DNA of 32,377 nt from Candidatus Acidiferrales bacterium (GCA_030037335.1 JASHRN010000040.1:1-32377); one strand, 5' to 3'; numbered from the stretch's first letter, positions 1 to 8,517 are shown. Numbers and translations are program-made. The notes: a model not told the origin generated them from the letters alone.

Positions 1-290
1 AGCAAAACTTCGATGAGTGTCGTCAGATTCTCATGGCGAATTGGACTGTTCTTCCCTACTGACTGAGCTCTTAATCCCTTTCGGCGACCCCATAATCGCG
101 CCGGAAGCACCCTAGCATTGTTGACAACAATCAGCTCATCACCGCGCAGAAGCTTCTCGAAATCGGCGAACATTCGATCTTCGATTGAACCGGTAGAGCG
201 ATCCATCACAAGCATTTGCGAGGCGTCGCGCCTTTCAAGCGGGTGCTGCGCGATCAGCTTTCGAGGCAATTCGTAATCGAAGTCGCTCAC
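1..290 (-). CDS. queA: S-adenosylmethionine:tRNA ribosyltransferase-isomerase QueA, N-terminal part (runs off the window)
   Basis: The minus strand is open from 290 to the window edge (96 codons). It reads [19 protein letters not shown] near the start, then RRDAS, then [16 protein letters not shown]. This is the characteristic QueA N-terminus ([27 protein letters not shown]). QueA moves the ribosyl part of S-adenosylmethionine onto preQ1-modified tRNA to make epoxyqueuosine at the wobble base of GUN anticodons; it is cytoplasmic. I chose the GTG at 288-290 because an AGGA lies 9 bases upstream; a TTG two codons earlier (294-296) is possible but too close to that site. No in-frame ATG exists before the conserved motif. 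The gene is divergent from the methyltransferase at 459. The C-terminal part, and hence the integrity of the gene, cannot be judged. Confidence 0.9.
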   Translation of the reverse strand, partial: MSDFDYELPRKLIAQHPLERRDASQMLVMDRSTGSIEDRMFADFEKLLRGDELIVVNNARVLPARLWGRRKGLRAQSVGKNSPIRHENLTTLIEVL

Positions 291-329
291 GTCCAACGTT
301 CCTGCCCCCGAACAGAATTTGATGTCACA

Positions 330-358
330 TTGCCACTTGCAACAGACCGTGATATTAC
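330..358 (+). promoter_or_regulatory. Possible promoter for the rlmI-type gene
   Basis: TTGCCA (330-335), a 17-base spacer and TATTAC (353-358) lie in the 168-base gap between the divergent queA and methyltransferase genes. The -35 matches the sigma-70 consensus at 5 of 6 positions and the -10 at 4 of 6. It would give a leader of roughly 95 bases. Only the spacing and hexamers support it. Confidence 0.3.
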
Positions 359-458
359 GGCATGCAACTCAACTGACGAACTGCTGGCATGGTTGCGCTC
401 GCAAAGCCGTGCGCCTATTTTAGCGGAGCTCGCGGCAGTATGCTCCCAAGGACCACCT

Positions 459-1622
459 ATGCCTGAAGGAAAGGTCAAAATCAGCCGGCGCGGAGCGGAC
501 CGCATTCGCTTCGGCCATCTGTGGGTCTATCGCAGTGACGTTCGCGATGTTGAGGCTCAAAGCGGGGATACCGTCCGCGTTTTAGATGAAGGAAATAATT
601 TCATCGGACGAGCATTCTTCAGTAGCCGCTCACAAATCACGCTTCGCCTGCTCACTCGCGAAGACGTACCGGCCGACACAGACTTCTTCCGAACCCGAAT
701 ACAAGACGCGGCTGAATATCGCAAGAAAGTGGTAGCGGGCACGGATTCATATCGGCTTGTCTACGGCGAGTCTGACCTGCTTCCATCCATCGTTGTCGAC
801 CGCTATTCGGATTATCTGGTGATTCAAACCCTCAGCCAAGGAGCGGAGCGTCGCAAACAGGAGATTCTCTCTCTCCTGATTGAGATGTTTTCGCCGCGAG
901 GAATTCTTGAGAGGAATGATCCGCGGGTGCGGGAACTCGAAGGTCTCGAACGAGTCAACTCGCTTCTCTATGGCGAAGTTCCGGAACAAGTAACGTCGAC
1001 TCAAAAAAGCACTCGCTTTATCCATGACTTGCGCACAGGACAAAAAACGGGTGGTTTCCTGGACCAGTGCGAAAATCATCTCGCAGCGGCGGATTACGTT
1101 TCGGGAGAGGTTCTTGACGCCTTCACCTATCATGGGGGATTCGCGCTGACCGTAGCGCCTCATGCCAAGTACGTTGAAGCCATTGACCTGTCCGCAGCAG
1201 CAATAAGTGCAGCGCGAGAGAATCAGAAGCTGAATGGCTTCGAAAATGTCACATTTGCTGAGGGCAATGCATTCGATGCGCTAAAGGCTTACGACAGTTC
1301 CGGGCGGCGATTCGATGCGGTTATTCTTGACCCTCCCGCATTTGCCAAAAACCGCGAAAGCATGCCAGCAGCCGCTCGCGGCTACAAGGAAATCAATCTT
1401 CGCGCGATGCGAATCCTTCGGCCCGGAGGACTCCTCGTCACGTGCTCTTGCTCCTACCATATCCCCGAGCCCCTCTTTCTGCAGATCGTTGCCGAAGCCG
1501 CGACTGATTCGCACAGGTGCGTGCAGGTGATTGAACGCCGCACTCAATCCAAGGACCATCCTATCCTGCTCACGATGCCCGAGACCCAATATCTCAAGTG
1601 CCTGATCCTCCGCATTCTGTGA
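459..1622 (+). CDS. rlmI: RlmI-type 23S rRNA (cytosine-C5) methyltransferase
   Basis: A 387-residue class I SAM-dependent methyltransferase of the RlmI/RlmK (COG1092) family, which methylates cytosine C5 in 23S rRNA (C1962 in E. coli). An N-terminal PUA-like RNA-binding domain covers about residues 1-80 (RFGHLWVYRSDV). The C-terminal Rossmann methyltransferase domain has a SAM-binding motif (DAFTYHGGFAL), the acidic motif VEAIDLS, DPPAF at 291-295 and the family CSCSYH at 329-334 carrying the catalytic cysteine. The frame is open back to 216, but that extension overlaps antisense queA and has no PUA similarity; the ATG at 459 begins MPEGKVKISRRG and gives the usual family length. The site specificity is inferred from the family. 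The gene stands alone between queA and hsp20. Confidence 0.85.
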   Translation: MPEGKVKISRRGADRIRFGHLWVYRSDVRDVEAQSGDTVRVLDEGNNFIGRAFFSSRSQITLRLLTREDVPADTDFFRTRIQDAAEYRKKVVAGTDSYRLVYGESDLLPSIVVDRYSDYLVIQTLSQGAERRKQEILSLLIEMFSPRGILERNDPRVRELEGLERVNSLLYGEVPEQVTSTQKSTRFIHDLRTGQKTGGFLDQCENHLAAADYVSGEVLDAFTYHGGFALTVAPHAKYVEAIDLSAAAISAARENQKLNGFENVTFAEGNAFDALKAYDSSGRRFDAVILDPPAFAKNRESMPAAARGYKEINLRAMRILRPGGLLVTCSCSYHIPEPLFLQIVAEAATDSHRCVQVIERRTQSKDHPILLTMPETQYLKCLILRIL

Positions 1623-1676
1623 CTATATGCTTGAAAATATTTGTGCTATTAAAATCATCTTAAAATCTTAAATTAC

Positions 1677-1705
1677 TTGACAACAATACACTAATATAAT
1701 ATAAG
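1677..1705 (+). promoter_or_regulatory. Promoter of hsp20
   Basis: TTGACA (1677-1682, perfect -35), a 17-base spacer and TATAAG (1700-1705, 5 of 6) lie in a very AT-rich gap, about 30 bases before the hsp20 Shine-Dalgarno. An inverted repeat CTAATA (1691-1696) / TATTAG (1708-1713) brackets the -10 hexamer and could be an operator. No CIRCE element was seen. Confidence 0.7.
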
Positions 1706-1742
1706 CGTATTAGAAGTATATAATTCAAGATGGAGGACGGAA

Positions 1743-2198
1743 ATGAACGGAATCACTCGCTGGGACCCATTTCAAAATCTTTCGGTGCTGCAGGAGCAGG
1801 TAAATCGGCTGTTTGATAACAAATTCTCGCAGAACGGAGACAGCTCCACTTTGAGCGCTTGGGCGCCTTCTGTGGACGTCTACGAGACTGAAAATGAGCT
1901 GGTTATCAAGGCTGACCTGCCTGGCACTACGGAGAAAGATCTTGACGTTAGGGTTGAGAACAACATGCTGACGATCGGTGGAGAGCGGAAGTTTGAGCAA
2001 GAAGTGAAAGAGGAGAACTACATCCGTATGGAACGGTCTTACGGTTCCTTTCACCGGACTTTCTCTCTGCCAAACACTGTGGACACTCAGGCAATCCAAG
2101 CCAAGTACACGGATGGAGTGCTGACCGTCGCCTTGCCGAAGCGCGCTGAGTCCAAGCCAAAGCAGGTGAAAGTCAACGTGACGAACGGAAAGAACTAA
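1743..2198 (+). CDS. hsp20: Small heat shock protein, Hsp20/alpha-crystallin family
   Basis: A 151-residue ATP-independent holdase chaperone that keeps unfolding proteins soluble for ClpB/DnaK to recover. The N-terminal MNGITRWDPFQNLSVLQEQV is the usual bacterial small heat shock start. The alpha-crystallin domain spans about residues 38-135 (WAPSVDVYETENELVIKADL, LTIGGERKF, GSFHRTFSLP, YTDGVLTVALPK). The short C-terminal tail contains VKVNV, resembling the I/V-x-I/V anchoring motif used in oligomerisation. GGAGG ends 6 bases before the ATG. A strong promoter sits upstream and a hairpin terminator follows the stop. It lies next to clpB and htpX, which makes a proteostasis block. Confidence 0.95.
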   Translation: MNGITRWDPFQNLSVLQEQVNRLFDNKFSQNGDSSTLSAWAPSVDVYETENELVIKADLPGTTEKDLDVRVENNMLTIGGERKFEQEVKEENYIRMERSYGSFHRTFSLPNTVDTQAIQAKYTDGVLTVALPKRAESKPKQVKVNVTNGKN

Positions 2199-2208
2199 AC
2201 CGACGGAT

Positions 2209-2240
2209 AAAGGGGCCGAAGAACACTTGGCCCCTTTTCT
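2209..2240 (+). terminator. Rho-independent terminator after hsp20
   Basis: A 9-base stem AAAGGGGCC (2209-2217) pairs with GGCCCCTTT (2229-2237) around an 11-base loop and runs into TTTTCT. It follows the hsp20 stop by 10 bases and separates hsp20 from clpB. Confidence 0.75.
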
Positions 2241-2276
2241 CCCGGCCAGAGGTAAGATCAGTTCTCGGACGCTCTT

Positions 2277-4898
2277 ATGATTCGCTACGACAAACTAACA
2301 GTGAAGGCTCAAGAAGCTCTTCAGGCTGCCCAGGAAATTGCCGCTCAGGCGGGGCAGCAGCAAGTTGAGCCGTCACATATTTTAGCCGCTCTACTTGCTC
2401 AGCCTGACGGCCTTGTAGCTCCTTTGCTTGCCAAACTAGGCGCTCCCGTTGAGACGATTTCGGCCGCGGTGCAGCGAGAAATCAATCGCTTGCCTAGAGT
2501 TTCGGGAGTTTCTCAACAGTTCCTCAGTCCTGCTTCAAACGAAGTGCTGTCGAAGGCTTTTGACGAAGCGAGCCATTTTAAGGACGAATACGTTTCCACT
2601 GAACACATTCTGCTTGCTATCGCAAACCTTCGGAGCGACCCAGCAGGCGCGGTGCTCGCGCAAAACGGCGCCAGCCATGATGCCATTTTGCAGGCGCTCG
2701 TCAGCGTGCGCGGAAGCCATCGAGTGACGAGCCAGAATCCCGAGGCAACCTACCGAGCGCTCGAGCAGTACGCGCGCGACCTGACCGATTTGGCGCGAAA
2801 AGGAAAACTCGATCCGGTAATCGGTCGGGACGAGGAAATTCGCCGGGTGATGCAGATTCTTGCCCGCCGCACGAAGAACAATCCCGTGCTCATTGGCGAG
2901 CCAGGAGTTGGGAAAACCGCAATTGTCGAGGGACTCGCGCAGCGCATTGTCGCCGGAGATGTGCCGGAAGTGTTGAAACCCAAGAGAATCGTCGCTTTGG
3001 ACCTTGCGTCGCTGGTGGCGGGCGCGAAGTATCGGGGCGAATTTGAGGACCGGCTGAAGGCGGTACTGAAGGAAGTTACCGACTCCGAAGGGCAAATCAT
3101 TCTTTTCATCGATGAACTTCACACGGTTGTTGGGGCAGGCGCCGCCGAAGGCTCGATGGATGCTTCCAACATGCTGAAGCCGGCGCTGGCTCGCGGAGAG
3201 CTCCGCACCATTGGAGCCACAACGCTAAATGAATATCGCAAGTACATCGAAAAGGATCCGGCGCTTGAGCGGCGCTTTCAGCCTGTGATGATTCCTGAGC
3301 CGTCCGTAGAGGACGCTATTGCGATCTTGCGTGGCCTGAAAGAGCGATATGAGATCCACCACGGAGTTCGCATTCAAGATGCCGCTATTGTTGCGGCCGT
3401 GATGCTCTCCCACCGCTATATCGCAGATCGCTTTTTGCCCGATAAGGCCATCGACCTGATTGACGAAGCGGCTGCCAGCCTGCGTATGGAATTGGATTCC
3501 ATGCCGGCGGAGATTGATGAAATTGAACGCCGGATTTTGCAATTGGAAATCGAACGCCAGGCGCTTTCCAAAGAGTCTGACGCTCATTCTCGTGAACGCT
3601 TGCGCGAAATCGAGAAGGAACTCTCCTCGCTTCGGGAAAAATCAAGCGGACTGAAGGCCCAATGGCAAGTGGAAAAGGATGCCATCGCTCGCATCCGGAA
3701 AATTAAAGGCGAAATTGAGCAGTTGAAATCCGAAGAGCAGCGTATGGAGCGCGCGGGCGAGCTTGCCAAGGTGGCAGAGATTCGTTACGGAAAGCTTTCC
3801 GCGGCCGAGCGCGACCTGCAGAAGGCGCAAGAGTCGCTGGCGCAGCTTCAAAAAGGCCGCGCGATGCTCAAAGAAGAAGTGGGCGAGGAAGATATCGCGC
3901 GGATCGTGAGCAAATGGACGGGCATTCCTGTGGGCCGGCTTATGGAAGGAGAAGTGCAGAAACTCGTGCACATGGAGGAGCGGCTGCGGCAGCGAGTGGT
4001 TGGGCAGGACGACGCTCTTAGCCGTGTTGCGAACGCCATCCGCCGCAGCCGCTCGGGTCTGGCCGATCCGCGCAGGCCAATCGGTTCATTCCTGTTTCTT
4101 GGGCCGACTGGTGTCGGCAAAACCGAACTTGCGCGCGCTCTTGCGGAGTTTCTTTTTGATGACGAGCGCGCGATGATTCGGCTCGACATGTCGGAGTACA
4201 TGGAGAAGCATTCCGTGGCGCGGATGATTGGCGCACCTCCCGGATACGTCGGCTACGAGGAAGGTGGTCAGCTCACAGAGCAGGTTCGCCGGCATCCTTA
4301 TTCCGTCGTACTGTTGGACGAGATCGAAAAAGCGCATCCGGACGTCTTCAACGTGCTGTTGCAAATCCTGGAAGACGGCAGACTGACCGACGGCAAAGGG
4401 CGCACGGTCGATTTTCGGAACACTGTGATTGTCATGACCTCGAACGTGGGCTCATCGGCAATTTTCGAGCTTGCGGCAAAGGATCCTAAGCGCGCCCGCG
4501 CCGAAGCAATGGAGGCGCTGCGGCAGATTTTCCGACCGGAGTTCCTGAACCGTGTGGACGACATCGTCATCTTCCAGCCGTTGGGCAAGGAGCAGCTTGA
4601 GCACATTGTCGATCTGCAATTGCAGCAAGTCTCAAAGCTGCTCGAAGGCAAGAACGTTTCTCTGCGGCTCACGCCCGCTGCGCGCGAGTTGGTGCTTCGC
4701 GAGGGATATGATGCCGCATACGGAGCACGGCCACTCCGCCGCGCTATCCAGCGGCTGGTGCAGGATCCACTGGCAATGGATATTCTGGACGCCAAGATTC
4801 TGCCCGGTACGGACGTACTTGTTGATGTGGACTCGAAGACGGGCGAGATGCGCTTTGAACAGAACAAGCCAAAAGCAGGTGTCGCGCGGGGCCGTTGA
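2277..4898 (+). CDS. clpB: ATP-dependent disaggregase ClpB (Hsp104 family)
   Basis: An 873-residue hexameric AAA+ disaggregase that threads proteins out of aggregates together with DnaK and small heat shock proteins; cytoplasmic. Order of parts: N-terminal Clp repeat domain (about 1-145), first ATPase domain with Walker A GEPGVGKT at 207-214 and Walker [11 protein letters not shown], the long coiled-coil middle domain (about 410-530) that separates ClpB from ClpA/ClpC, the second ATPase domain with GPTGVGKT at 609-616 and [14 protein letters not shown], and the D2-small C-terminal domain. Length is typical (about 860-880). The ATG at 2277 gives the classic [15 protein letters not shown] start, though its ribosome site is weak (only GGA 7 bases upstream). 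A terminator separates it from hsp20, so it needs its own promoter, which I could not identify. Confidence 0.97.
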   Translation: MIRYDKLTVKAQEALQAAQEIAAQAGQQQVEPSHILAALLAQPDGLVAPLLAKLGAPVETISAAVQREINRLPRVSGVSQQFLSPASNEVLSKAFDEASHFKDEYVSTEHILLAIANLRSDPAGAVLAQNGASHDAILQALVSVRGSHRVTSQNPEATYRALEQYARDLTDLARKGKLDPVIGRDEEIRRVMQILARRTKNNPVLIGEPGVGKTAIVEGLAQRIVAGDVPEVLKPKRIVALDLASLVAGAKYRGEFEDRLKAVLKEVTDSEGQIILFIDELHTVVGAGAAEGSMDASNMLKPALARGELRTIGATTLNEYRKYIEKDPALERRFQPVMIPEPSVEDAIAILRGLKERYEIHHGVRIQDAAIVAAVMLSHRYIADRFLPDKAIDLIDEAAASLRMELDSMPAEIDEIERRILQLEIERQALSKESDAHSRERLREIEKELSSLREKSSGLKAQWQVEKDAIARIRKIKGEIEQLKSEEQRMERAGELAKVAEIRYGKLSAAERDLQKAQESLAQLQKGRAMLKEEVGEEDIARIVSKWTGIPVGRLMEGEVQKLVHMEERLRQRVVGQDDALSRVANAIRRSRSGLADPRRPIGSFLFLGPTGVGKTELARALAEFLFDDERAMIRLDMSEYMEKHSVARMIGAPPGYVGYEEGGQLTEQVRRHPYSVVLLDEIEKAHPDVFNVLLQILEDGRLTDGKGRTVDFRNTVIVMTSNVGSSAIFELAAKDPKRARAEAMEALRQIFRPEFLNRVDDIVIFQPLGKEQLEHIVDLQLQQVSKLLEGKNVSLRLTPAARELVLREGYDAAYGARPLRRAIQRLVQDPLAMDILDAKILPGTDVLVDVDSKTGEMRFEQNKPKAGVARGR

Positions 4899-4960
4899 TT
4901 TGACGAGTGATGCTGGTACCCCTAAACTGTTCTTATCTTATCGGTCATGTTGAGGAACCT

Positions 4961-5821
4961 ATGAAAACGCTGAAGACAGCATTCTTGCTCACTGCGCTCA
5001 CTCTACTGTTGATTCTAGGCGGGAGAGCGATAGACGGCACCCGTGGGATGACATTTGGCCTCGTTATCGCGGTGGTGATGAATGCGGTCTCATATTTCTT
5101 TTCGGACAAAATCGCCCTGCGATCGGCCCAAGCCCAACCTGTGACTCGCGAGCAAGCGCCTCGGCTTTATGCTGTTATGGAGCGGCTTGCCGGAAAAGCG
5201 GGCCTGCCCATGCCGAGGCTGTACGTCAGTCCGCAAGCGGCTCCCAATGCTTTCGCAACGGGCCGCAACCCGCGGCACGCTGCCGTTTGCGTTACGGCAG
5301 GGTTGATGCAGATTATGAATGACGACGAGCTCGAAGGCGTGATCGCTCATGAGCTTTCTCACGTTCGAAACTATGACATTCTGACGTCGTCGATTGCGGC
5401 CACGATAGCTGGCGCGATTACCTGGATTGCGGAAATGGGCCGTTGGGGGCTCATTTTCGGTGGTTTCGGCGGGGGTCGTGATGGAGGAGAAGGTGAGGGC
5501 AACGCCATCACTGCCATTTTAATGCTGATTCTGGCGCCTATTGCCGCGCTCCTTCTGCAACTGGGAATCTCGCGCCAGCGCGAATACCAGGCCGACGCGT
5601 CGGGCGTGAAGATGGTGGGCCATCCCTATGGCCTGATCAGCGCATTACAGAAGTTGGAGGGCTACAACAAGAAGATTCCCATGGCTATTTCCCCTTCGAC
5701 AGCCGCCCTGTGCATCGTGGCGCCGCTGCAAGCACGGCAAATGCTGGCAAATCTCTTTAGTACGCATCCGCCGCTTGATGACAGGATTGAGATCCTGAAA
5801 AACATGCAAATCACGCGCTGA
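4961..5821 (+). CDS. htpX: Membrane zinc metalloprotease HtpX
   Basis: A 286-residue M48-family inner-membrane protease that degrades damaged membrane proteins. Two transmembrane segments lie near the N-terminus (about residues 4-20 and 30-48). The zinc motif HELSH is at 130-134, and the third ligand, Glu208, lies in REYQAD. Two more hydrophobic segments fall between them (about ILTSSIAATIAGAITWI and ITAILMLILAPIAALLL). The frame is open upstream to 4907, but the ATG at 4961 is preceded by GAGGA and starts a proper membrane anchor (MKTLKTAFLLTAL). It follows clpB by 62 bases in the same direction, possibly in one transcript. Every catalytic residue I could check is present. Confidence 0.95.
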   Translation: MKTLKTAFLLTALTLLLILGGRAIDGTRGMTFGLVIAVVMNAVSYFFSDKIALRSAQAQPVTREQAPRLYAVMERLAGKAGLPMPRLYVSPQAAPNAFATGRNPRHAAVCVTAGLMQIMNDDELEGVIAHELSHVRNYDILTSSIAATIAGAITWIAEMGRWGLIFGGFGGGRDGGEGEGNAITAILMLILAPIAALLLQLGISRQREYQADASGVKMVGHPYGLISALQKLEGYNKKIPMAISPSTAALCIVAPLQARQMLANLFSTHPPLDDRIEILKNMQITR

Positions 5822-5855
5822 AACGCGGTAAGTTGGAGCCAAACGGCAGAAACAA

Positions 5856-5938
5856 CAGGGTCCGAGTAAAGATTTCAGGGTAGGCCGATCGGTGAAAACC
5901 CTGTACAATCGGACAGCGTATTGTAACTGATTGACAAT
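5856..5938 (+). promoter_or_regulatory. Repeat-rich leader region before the coiled-coil membrane protein
   Basis: The 216-base gap holds CAGGGT twice in direct orientation 20 bases apart (5856-5861, 5876-5881), its inverse ACCCTG (5898-5903), a TACAAT hexamer immediately after (5904-5909), ATTGT/ACAAT inverted repeats (5905-5938) and a perfect TTGACA (5931-5936). No clean -35/-10 pair with 16-18 base spacing is visible, so the promoter is not assigned. The pattern looks regulatory but is uncharacterised. Confidence 0.3.
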
Positions 5939-6037
5939 CCATCCATTTAGCAGCACGATTTGCCAACAAGGGGATTGGCATCACCCGTGCTCCTTATGGC
6001 ACTCCGCAGGGGGAATTCAGGTTCAAGGAGAACGAAA

Positions 6038-6910
6038 ATGACTTTTGAAGAGAGAAACCAAACGCCGCCCGAAGCGGCAACTCCCCGGTGGGTAGGTATT
6101 GTGGTGGTTTTGATTGCGATCGTGGCATTGGTCGCCCTGGGCATTGGTTGGAGCGCGGAGCGAACTGCCAAAGACAACGAGACTGCTTTGGCTTCGCAGG
6201 TGCAGTCAGCGAAGCAGGGTCAGACCGTCCTGGAGCAGAGACTGCAGCAAAGCGATGAAGCTAATGCGCAGATGCAGGGTGAACTGAACGTGATCACGGA
6301 CCGCCTGAAACTCACCCAGGGTGAGCTGGCTCGGGCTCGCACTGAGGCACGGAAAATTACCTCGGACGACAAGAAGCAGTTCGCGGCCGTGCAGCAGCAG
6401 GAAGATCAGATGAATACGCAACTCGCCACCAAGGCCAGTTCGGATGATCTGAACAAGGTGAGCGGCGACGTCAACGGCGTGAAAACCGATCTGGATGCCA
6501 CGAAGCAGAATCTGCAGATGGCACGCGACCAGTTCGGCAACCTGATCGCTCGCAATCACGATGAAATCGAGACGCTGCGCCGCATGGGTGAGCGCAATAT
6601 TTACGAATTCACCGTGGACAAGAAGAACGAGAAAAAGCGAGTCGGCGATCTGACCGTGGAACTGCGCGGAACCAACACGAAGAAGCAGCTTTTCACGATG
6701 TATCTCTTCGTGGATGACAAGCGCTTTGAGAAACAGAACCGGTCCGTGGACGAACCGATCTACTTCTACACGCGTGAGTATCAGGTGCCTCTGGAAATGG
6801 TAGTCAACCAGGTCGGAAAGAATAAAGTCAGCGGGTACATTAGTGTCCCGAAGTCCGCCGCGCCGGCTCAAACGGCGAGTGGTTCAACGGGAACCGGATC
6901 AGGACAGTAA
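6038..6910 (+). CDS. Unknown membrane-anchored coiled-coil protein
   Basis: A 290-residue protein with no function that I recognise. A short polar N-terminus (TFEERNQTPPEAATPRW) leads into one transmembrane helix (about residues 18-40, WVGIVVVLIAIVALVALGIG). A long heptad-rich, Gln/Glu/Lys/Ala-rich coiled coil follows (about 45-190; QVQSAKQGQTVLEQRLQQSD, VKTDLDATKQNLQMARD). The C-terminal domain of about 85 residues looks beta-rich (GDLTVELRGTNTKKQLFTMY, DEPIYFYTREYQVPLEMVV) and ends in an Ala/Ser/Gly/Thr tail. Topology suggests cytoplasmic N-terminus and extracytoplasmic coiled coil, or an inward-facing signal-anchor. The ATG at 6038 is chosen because AAGGAG lies 7 bases upstream; the frame is open back to 5960. 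It is monocistronic: repeats upstream, strong terminator downstream. Confidence 0.75.
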   Translation: MTFEERNQTPPEAATPRWVGIVVVLIAIVALVALGIGWSAERTAKDNETALASQVQSAKQGQTVLEQRLQQSDEANAQMQGELNVITDRLKLTQGELARARTEARKITSDDKKQFAAVQQQEDQMNTQLATKASSDDLNKVSGDVNGVKTDLDATKQNLQMARDQFGNLIARNHDEIETLRRMGERNIYEFTVDKKNEKKRVGDLTVELRGTNTKKQLFTMYLFVDDKRFEKQNRSVDEPIYFYTREYQVPLEMVVNQVGKNKVSGYISVPKSAAPAQTASGSTGTGSGQ

Positions 6911-6946
6911 GCACCGGATAGCCTGAATTCCAACCGATGGAAAAAG

Positions 6947-6973
6947 GAGGCGCTCCCGAGCGCCTCTTTTTTT
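6947..6973 (+). terminator. Rho-independent terminator after the coiled-coil protein gene
   Basis: An 8-base perfect stem GAGGCGCT (6947-6954) / AGCGCCTC (6959-6966) with a CCCG loop is followed by seven T (6967-6973). An A-run precedes the stem, so it may also stop transcription of the minus-strand gene ending at 6977. Confidence 0.9.
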
Positions 6974-6976
6974 GAA

Positions 6977-7147
6977 TTATTCCGCTTTGGACAGAGACCG
7001 CATCTTACGGCGCAAGAAAACCTTCGCGAGCGCAGGCAACTTATCGTGAGGCAGCTTGCCTTGCTCGTACAGCTTCATCTTCGCCTTCGCTGATTTCCGT
7101 TTGCGGTGGTGGCGCTTCCACGCTACGAACCGCTTGTCATTAGCCAT
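6977..7147 (-). CDS. Small very basic protein, 56 residues, function unknown
   Basis: MANDKRFVAWKRHH starts a 56-residue protein with 12 Lys, 7 Arg and 3 His against 4 acidic residues. Its N-terminal half is strongly basic (KRHHRKRKSAKAK) and its C-terminal half is a likely amphipathic helix (LPALAKVFLRRKMRSLSK). The ATG at 7145-7147 has GGAGGAGA just upstream; the longer open frame back to 7273 adds unlikely sequence. A sigma-70-like promoter fits 32 bases upstream, and the stop lies beside a bidirectional-looking terminator. The composition suggests binding to RNA, ribosome or DNA, but that is inference only. Its own promoter, ribosome site and terminator make it a credible gene despite its size. 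Confidence 0.65.
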   Translation of the reverse strand: MANDKRFVAWKRHHRKRKSAKAKMKLYEQGKLPHDKLPALAKVFLRRKMRSLSKAE

Positions 7148-7178
7148 TCTCTCCTCCAGTTCCCTTGGTGTTTGTTCA

Positions 7179-7206
7179 ATTGTAGCCGAGCTTGCGCTTC
7201 TTGCAA
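7179..7206 (-). promoter_or_regulatory. Promoter of the 56-residue basic protein gene
   Basis: Reading the minus strand, TTGCAA (7206-7201), a 16-base spacer and TACAAT (7184-7179) precede the ATG at 7147 by 31 bases. The -10 matches the consensus at 5 of 6 positions and the -35 at 4 of 6. Confidence 0.5.
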
Positions 7207-7262
7207 CTGCGCATCGCGATTTTCGCTCCGTTTCCTTGGACGTTCGAGTAGGATTGTGCGCG

Positions 7263-8432
7263 ATGCCAGCCACAATTATTCACGCGGCGCGAGCGCTCAC
7301 TCCGCTTAAGGAGATTCGTGACGCCGCCGTGGTAATGGAAGACGGACATATCACATCGGTTGCTCCGCGATCAGAAATTATCGCGCCGGCTAGCTCGAAA
7401 GAGATTTCCGCGCGAGATGCGATCCTTGTGCCAGGTTTTGTGGACGTACACGTGCATGGCGCCGGCGGCCACGATGTGATGTCCTCGACTGAAGAGTCGC
7501 TCAATACGATTGCATCAACGGTCGCACGGCACGGAACCACTTCGTTCGTTGCAACCACAGTAACCGCACCGCCAGATGAGACCCGCCGCTGCTTGGAAGG
7601 CATTTCGCATTACATCCTGAGCTCCGCCAATCACAGCGGCGACGCCACTGCTGAAATTCTGGGCATACATCTGGAAGGGCCATTCATCAGCCCTGCGCGG
7701 CGCGGAGTGCATCCCGCAGGGGCCATTGCCAAGCCATCTGTTGCCCTTCTCGACAGATATCTGGAAGCCGCATCTGGAACAGCGAAAATCCTCACGCTCG
7801 CGCCGGAGATTCCGGGTGCGCTGGAGCTTGTAGAACGCGGATACGCCAAGGGACTGGTCGTGGCCCTCGGGCACACAGATGCGACCTATGAGCAGGCCCA
7901 AACGGCGATTTTTCGGGGCGCAAGACATGCGGTACATGTTTTCAACGCCATGCGTCCGTTTTCGCACCGTGAAACTGGAGTGCTGGGAGCCATTCTGGTG
8001 GATCCATCCGTCACCGCTGAAATCATTGCTGACGGCATACACGTTGATGATCCCGCGATTAAGCTCCTGCTGGCAGCAAAGGGCACTGATTTGGTCTTAC
8101 TTGTCAGCGATGGCACAGCGGCCACTGGAATGCGCGATGGATGCTACCGGCTGGGCACCTTTGACGTTACTGTTACCGATGGCATCTGCCGAAATCGCGA
8201 AGGCAAGCTTGCAGGCAGCACGCTGACGCTGGAGCGTGCGGTACAGCACATGGTCCGACTTGGAGTGCCGGTCATCGAAGCGGTTCGCATGGCTACTTAC
8301 AATCCGGCTCGACGCATCGGGCTAGAGAAAAAGAAAGGAATACTGGCTCAGGGCGCAGACGCCGACATCGTGCTCCTGACTCCTGAATTGAAAATTGCAA
8401 ACGTCTTTGTGCGAGGGAACGCTCTTTTTTAA
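7263..8432 (+). CDS. nagA: N-acetylglucosamine-6-phosphate deacetylase
   Basis: A 389-residue amidohydrolase-superfamily enzyme that removes acetate from N-acetylglucosamine 6-phosphate, giving glucosamine 6-phosphate for glycolysis or wall recycling. Metal and catalytic residues are in place: HVH at 63-65, Glu138 in HLEGPF, His204 in LGHTDATYEQ, His225 in VHVFNAM and the catalytic Asp283 in VSDGTAATG. Length matches the family (about 380-390). The frame is open upstream to 7056, but the ATG at 7263 starts MPATIIHAARALTP, with AGGA 9 bases upstream, and gives the right length. No nagB or sugar transporter is adjacent, so regulation and pathway context are unknown. Confidence 0.92.
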   Translation: MPATIIHAARALTPLKEIRDAAVVMEDGHITSVAPRSEIIAPASSKEISARDAILVPGFVDVHVHGAGGHDVMSSTEESLNTIASTVARHGTTSFVATTVTAPPDETRRCLEGISHYILSSANHSGDATAEILGIHLEGPFISPARRGVHPAGAIAKPSVALLDRYLEAASGTAKILTLAPEIPGALELVERGYAKGLVVALGHTDATYEQAQTAIFRGARHAVHVFNAMRPFSHRETGVLGAILVDPSVTAEIIADGIHVDDPAIKLLLAAKGTDLVLLVSDGTAATGMRDGCYRLGTFDVTVTDGICRNREGKLAGSTLTLERAVQHMVRLGVPVIEAVRMATYNPARRIGLEKKKGILAQGADADIVLLTPELKIANVFVRGNALF

Positions 8433-8488
8433 GGCTTCGCCGCCCATTACGCTTGGGCACATTTGCATTTCCGTGGTGATGAGCGCGG

Positions 8489-8517
8489 TTGACGTAAAAA
8501 AAAATGGATGCGATAAT
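8489..8517 (+). promoter_or_regulatory. Promoter of the ATP synthase operon
   Basis: TTGACG (8489-8494), a 17-base spacer containing a run of nine A, and GATAAT (8512-8517) each match the consensus at 5 of 6 positions. It is the only good promoter before the seven atp genes. The leader to the first start at 8619 would be about 95 bases. Confidence 0.7.

Noticed and set aside
216-458. N-terminal extension of the RlmI-type methyltransferase
   Set aside because: It overlaps antisense queA and lacks PUA similarity; the ATG at 459 gives the family length.
1630-1636. CTTGAAA resembling a sigma-32 -35 element before hsp20
   Set aside because: No CCCCAT-like -10 at the required spacing; the TTGACA/TATAAG pair downstream explains the promoter better.
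1677-1700. TTGACA paired with the perfect TATAAT at 1695-1700
   Set aside because: The spacer would be only 12 bases; TATAAG at 1700-1705 has the proper 17.
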